This document shows positions 5,915-10,367 of a stretch of DNA of 10,367 bases, one piece after another; position 1 is the stretch's first letter, and each line of letters starts with the position of its first letter. The position numbers and the translations under genes were made by a program. The DNA is from Lactifluus volemus. Lineage: Eukaryota; Basidiomycota; Agaricomycetes; Russulales; Russulaceae. The stretch covers positions 1-10,367 of the forward strand of contig WTXI01000626.1 of assembly GCA_022376515.1 (NCBI GenBank), given 5' to 3'. The notes beneath the pieces are model-generated. The model had not been told where the DNA came from, searched no databases, and saw only the letters and a list, made by a program, of their open reading frames with translations.

Positions 5915-8900
5915 CTATTTAGATGAACTGTGAACGTAAACCATAGCCCAATTTAATCCATACACAAACTTTGAGAGATCTATCTCCGTTCTATCTTTTC
6001 CAGCAACCCAGACTGTGTTAGCTTTATGAAGGTATGGCCGGTGAATGGGAGGAATCCACAAAAGGAGTTCTTTATCTTCTCCATACATCCATCCATCGTT
6101 GTCGATTGGGAACTTCTCCGTAAAGTGATCTTTCTCAATATTATCTTCTGCTCTGAGCTTCCCTACATGAATCGCGTGATCTCGTAAGGTCGAGGTGATA
6201 GGCTGCCTATCCAAAGTGGACGCACCAGAGTTAGTCGATTGGGTGAGTCCTGCTGTGGCATCCCACATGCGAATTGTGCAATCTCCCGAGGCCGAAATGA
6301 GCCGCTGCCCATCTGGTGTGAATGCAACAGACTGGATCCATTCTGTGTGTCCAATAAACGGGCCCGCCACAGCCACCCCTGTTGCAGAGTCCCACAAGCG
6401 AATCGTGCGATCATTCGAGGCCGATGCAATTTGCTGCCCGTCTGGGGAAAATGCAATAGAGGAGACGTGATCAGCGTGTCCAGAAAACGGGCCTACTAGT
6501 ACTTGTCCTGTCGCAGAATCCCAGACACGAATCTTGCGATCTCCCGAGGCTGAGGCGATTCGCTGCCCGTCGGGTGAAAAAGAAACAGATTGTACCCGGT
6601 TAGTATGTGTAAACGGGCCTGCTACGACCCCTCCTGTCGCAGCATCCCATACTCGAATCGTGCAGTCTTGGGAAGCAGACGCGATGCACTTCCCATCCGG
6701 CGAGAATGCAACAGAGATGACCGCCCCAGTGTGTCCAGTAAACGGGCCCACTACAACCTCTCCCGTTAAGGCATCCCAAATGCGAACTGTGCAATCGAAT
6801 GAGGCCGACGCGATGCGTTGTCCGTCCGGCGAGAATGCAACAGACATGACTATATCGGTATGTCCAGTGAATGGGCCCGCTACAATACTTCCTGTCGCGG
6901 TATCCCATACGCGAATCGTGCGATCTCGCGAGGCCGAGGAGATCCGCCGCCCGTCAGGCGAGAATGCGACAAAAGCGACCCAATCGGTGTGACCAGTAAA
7001 TGGACCTGCTGTGACCTCTCCTGTTGCAGCATCCCACACACAGATTGTGCAATCTGCAGAGGCAGAGGCTATCCGTTGCCCGTCTGGTGAGATTGCAGCA
7101 GAAAAGGTCGATTGGGTATGTCCGGTAAATGAGCCCCCTGCCTCTTCTTTTCTGGCATCCCACACACAAACCGTGCGATCGTGCGAGGCCGAGGCAATGC
7201 GCTGCCCGTCCGGCGAGACTGCAACAGAAAATATCGAAGAGCTATGTCCAGTAAATGGCCCTGCTACGATCTGCCCTGCTGCGGAATCCCACACACAAAT
7301 CGTGCGATCGATCGAGGCTGAGGTGATGCGTTTCCCGTCCGGCGAGAATGCAATAGAGGAGATAGGATTGGTGTGTCCAGTAAACGGGCCTGCTACGGCT
7401 TGTCCTGTTGCGGAATCCCACACACGAATCGTGCGATCGTCAGAGGCCGAAGCGAGGTGCTTCCCATCCGGTGAGAATACAACACACTTAACCCGTTCTG
7501 TGTGTCCACTAAACGGGCCCGCTACGACCTCTCCGGTTGCAACATCCCACATGCGAATCGTGCAATCCTTGGAAGCCGATGCGATACATTGCCCATCTGT
7601 TGAGAATGTAACACAGTAGACTCCGTCGGTGTGCCCAATAAACGGGCTTGCTATGACTTCTCCAATTGCGGCATCCCAAACACGAATTGTGCCATCCTTC
7701 GAGGCAGAGGCGATGTGTTGTCCGTTTGGTGAGAATGCAACGCATTTGATCGACCTCGTGTGTCCAGTAAATGGTCCGGCTACGACCACTCCTGTTGCGG
7801 CATCCCACACGCAAATCGTGCGATCGGCCGATGCTGATGCGATGCGTTTGCCATCAGGCGAGAATGCGACCGAGAAGACCTGATCGGTGTGACCAGTAAA
7901 TGGTCCCGCGACAATGTCCCCCGTTGTTGCATCCCACACCCGAATCGTGCGATCTCGCGAGCCTGATGCGATCCGCTGCCCATCTGGAGAGAATACAACG
8001 GACTCGACTGGTCCGTCATGTGCTTGAATCGTCATCTCCAATGCCGGCCAATCAGATAGCTGTCCGCGTCTCAAAAACAATGTGTGTGGGAATAGGTGAA
8101 GGTGGTGCTTGACGATGTGGGAAGAGGATGGCGCAAAAGGGAGAGCAGATATATATATGTGCGGGACGCTTCTTGATATCGCCATCCCGAAATACCGCAC
8201 AAAAGCAAATGCGTCATTCACTAATGCCAGCATATCCTCAACCTCTGATTGACATGATTGCTGCAATTGAACCCAATAGTTACTACACGTCGTATAATGT
8301 GACACGATGCACCTACCTTCCGCTGATCAGACCGCAACCATGTGTTCAGAGACGCCAGTGCTCGTGATCCAAGACCGATGCTGTTCTTGATGCTAAGCAC
8401 TTCTAGCCAAAAAAGGAATCTTGTCTCGAATAGCGATCGAAGTTTTGGAAACAGGTCCTGTTCAATACCAAGACGTTCTAAATGGTCGCCCCAGAAGATG
8501 CACGCATACGATAGAGCAGGTGGAATATATTTGGCAGTTCGAGATCCGAGATCTGGCACGTCCCTATTAGCAAGGTATGACGATTCGAGTTTGCAAAGGT
8601 TGAATTTGAGGTCATTGAGCATTAATCCAAGGCAGGAATGTGCCAACCGACGGTGAGACCTGCCAAGGTCGATGTGAAACACCCCACTCTTCTCATCCGC
8701 CAGGAAGTCACGAAATGAGGTGTGGAGAGGGACAATCGGGAGGGTGTCGTCGGATGAGGTCACGTTACTGAGCAGTGAGCCAAGGTGACCGAGCATCTCA
8801 ACAACGCAATCGGAATCCTCGGGATCAGGATCCTCCGGGTCATCCTTGGGTGCATGCAGTTGCAGAATAGTCAAAGAACGGATCGAAAGCGGCACCATCG

Positions 8901-10367
8901 CAGCGAAAAGCTGTCCCATCACAGACCGAAATAGAGTCTGTGCTGCAAGCGGCTTGAAGTATCCTTCTAAAACTTCTCTGTACAGCTGGTCCAACGGATC
9001 CTGTCCATCCCGACCTCGTGAGTGTCCCAACAGACGCTGTATGACCTGTTTCCTGCTAAACCCAAAGCTAGGAGGTGGCTTATTTATCAACCCGCATGCA
9101 ACGGCAGCCCACTGAAACGAGCCTTCCGCCGCCTCTGCCAGTTTGGCTCCATGTCGTTTGAACAAGCCCAAGGGGAGTTCGCTCTCGAGATACAGGTGAA
9201 TATCTTGCTCCGTCTTAACAGCTAGTTTTGGATCGTCCATGTAGATGGTGCGCACGGACAGCGCGTTACCAAATACATGTTCGATTCCATTGTCCAGCCT
9301 CGAGGTGATGAAGATGCGAAAGTTTGATGGGAACTCGAACAGATGTTGGGCAATAAATTTGTGTAATCCGCTTTGGTGAATCACATCACCGCTCTCATCC
9401 AACGCATCGATAACGATGAGAATTGGATCCCCAAGCTGAACGTGCTTGACAGGTTCGAGCAGGAGGCGTTCGAAAAGGGTACGATAGTGTCGAGTACTAC
9501 AAAGAGATGGATCATTCTTCAGCACCCTCCCGAGGGCGAGTTTGAACAGAGGATAGCAATTGGAGAGATCGCGAGCAAGTGTCGTGAACAACTGGTGAGC
9601 CTCGTCTTTGGAGCCCTCCTTCCGTAGAAAAGCGAAGTAAGAGCCGAGATGCTTGTTTTCTAACCGACGGGCGACTTCATGGGCAATCGAAGACTTTCCT
9701 GTGCCGGCCTGGCCGAGGAGCACGAGCCCACGTTGAGATTCTCGATCCTCGACCCAGTTGATGATATGGTCCAAGAAATCTTCTCGTGTGCCCGGAAGAC
9801 AGCGCCTGTCATCGCCAAATCGCCAGCCTCCTTTATAAGGCAATTCTCTTATTTTTGCGTCGAGTTCTTTGTCTCCTCATCAGATTGACCATTCGACAAT
9901 CCATACCATAAGGAGTACGCACCATGTTCCAGCACAACACCCCCTGCGATAACAGTAGTACCCGCGAGAAAATTATCTCGCAGTCGAGCAAGGTTCGTGC
10001 GGTACTCATCAATCTTACCGTCCACTTGGCAGACGATATTCTTCAAAGTCCGCTTTCCTAAATCAAATCTTTATTATGATGAATGACCACAGAGAGGCAA
10101 AGACGACGTACCGACATTCACGTCCTCCGCATACGATATAATAAATTTAGCACATTCCGAGACACACTCCAGCATCTCATCCAAGATTTTCGGTTGCGTA
10201 GACTCCGGGTCCATGTTCCTCAAAAGGTCCGCCTTCTTCGCAAAGTCAAACGCATCCATTATTGCTTGAAGTAGTGTTCTGACGTTGTCGTCACGCTTCA
10301 GCTGGAGTAGCAAAGTCTGACGGCAGGTGAAAGAAAAAAATGAACTATGTATATCCACCGACAGAGC
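5915..10367 (-). CDS. NACHT-WD40 NLR-like protein (STAND NTPase), 5' partial
   Basis: Proposed exons on the minus strand are 10316-10112, 10057-9923, 9872-8317 and 8260-5915, giving 1413 residues in view. Residues 1-125 form a helical N-terminal domain typical of mushroom NLRs. NACHT follows, with Walker A GQAGTGKSS (167-175), Walker B ILIVIDALDE (264-273) and FITSR (301-305). A helical linker runs to about 700. It ends with the SxPHIYxSALPFAP and LPFAPSSS type run seen in these proteins before the propeller. Fourteen WD40 repeats (711-1307) would form two seven-bladed propellers. The tail holds DNDGWMYGEDKELLLWIPP and ends near WAMVYV. By analogy with HET-E-type proteins, NACHT would oligomerise when the WD40 face binds a ligand, and the N-terminal domain would signal. 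The protein is probably cytoplasmic. No break is seen. The N-terminus is outside the window. Confidence 0.9.
6238..8026 (-). repeat. Tandem WD40-coding repeats, 14 units of about 129 bp
   Basis: Units of 43 codons begin with GHT and contain FSPDGQRIASAS and the (V/I/L/M)WDA(A/T)TG core. Unit 7 is 42 codons (WDARKEEAGGSF) and unit 12 lacks the Gly of GH. The units are close to identical except at a few fixed columns. Units this similar are prone to unequal exchange and copy-number change, as described for HET-E, HET-D and HET-R of Podospora. Confidence 0.9.
8261..8316 (-). other. Intron between NACHT and WD40 exons, 56 bp, phase 0
   Basis: The donor is GTAGGT after ...DQRK and the acceptor is TTGCAG before QSCQSE. 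Splicing joins two long frames that otherwise sit in different phases, and the joined protein reads as a continuous mushroom NLR. A TAGTAAC sequence may serve as branch point. Confidence 0.85.
9873..9922 (-). other. Intron, 50 bp (47 bp alternative), phase 1
   Basis: The donor is GTGCGT after codon CAT plus G. The acceptor at GAG|ACAAAG gives ...LEHDKELDAKIRELPYK. An AG three bases earlier (intron end 9876) would give ...LEHGDKEL in the same frame. A CTGAT branch-like motif lies very close to both, which slightly favours the longer intron. Confidence 0.7.
10058..10111 (-). other. Intron, 54 bp, phase 1
   Basis: Donor GTACGT and acceptor TTTAG restore the frame ...AEDVNV-G-KRTLKNIV. Without splicing the frame stops inside the intron. 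Confidence 0.8.
10317..10367 (-). other. 3' part of an upstream intron (acceptor only)
   Basis: A T-rich tract followed by ...CCGTCAG marks an acceptor, and the exon starts in phase 0 at 10316 (TLLLQLKRDDN). The sequence before it is not protein-like. The donor is most likely beyond the window, although GTGGAT at 10358 would give a 42-bp intron. Confidence 0.55.

Noticed and set aside
6238..8026. Periodic repeats as a possible CRISPR or satellite array
   Set aside because: The period is a whole number of codons and translates into canonical WD40 blades on the minus strand.
6195..8112. Long plus-strand open frames opposite the WD40 repeats
   Set aside because: They recur with the 129-bp period and are the antisense reading of the WD40 units.
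9849..10046. Separate small minus-strand gene of 65 codons
   Set aside because: Its first part is exon 2 of the NLR gene and the rest is intron read-through; consensus splice sites join it to its neighbours.

Overview
The window reads as nuclear DNA of a basidiomycete fungus, most likely a mushroom-forming Agaricomycete. The evidence is a multi-exon gene with 50-56 bp introns, a NACHT-WD40 protein of the mushroom NLR type, and a Ty3/gypsy relic with a chromodomain. The left 5.6 kb is a transposon graveyard. The right 4.5 kb is one large immune-receptor-like gene on the minus strand, whose 5' end lies beyond the window.

Layout. (1) 1-1138, minus: an LTR retrotransposon (element A). Its proposed LTR is 440-1138, with internal sequence continuing off the left edge, including an 84-codon open stretch at 252-1. 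Its U3 holds eight perfect TGA(C/G)TCA heptamers in 97 bp. (2) 1139-3062, plus: the 3' end of a Ty3/gypsy chromovirus (element B), cut by element A just upstream of its chromodomain. After the chromodomain come a proline-rich tail with overlapping open frames, a frameshifted pair of CCHC zinc knuckles, a purine tract and a 606-bp LTR (2457-3062). (3) 3063-4249, plus: a degenerate coding unit with a C2HC finger-like motif, an AATAAA signal and a genomic 30-A tail, which is the mark of retroposition. (4) 4250-5657: AT-rich then strongly purine-biased sequence, containing a possible LINE C-terminal remnant on the minus strand and ending in 18 As. (5) 5658-5914: intergenic or 3' UTR.

(6) 5915-10367, minus: the NLR-like gene. 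It has an N-terminal helical domain, a NACHT NTPase with intact Walker A and B, a helical linker, fourteen WD40 repeats and a conserved-looking C-terminal tail. Three complete introns and the acceptor of a fourth can be read. No frame break is seen, so the gene looks functional.

The most unusual signals are the regularly spaced Gcn4/AP-1-type array and the serial short hairpins, often with 5-nt loops, in both LTRs. Next are the zinc-knuckle frame placed downstream of a chromodomain, and residue diversification confined to the presumed ligand face of the WD40 propellers. No tRNA, rRNA or CRISPR array was seen.
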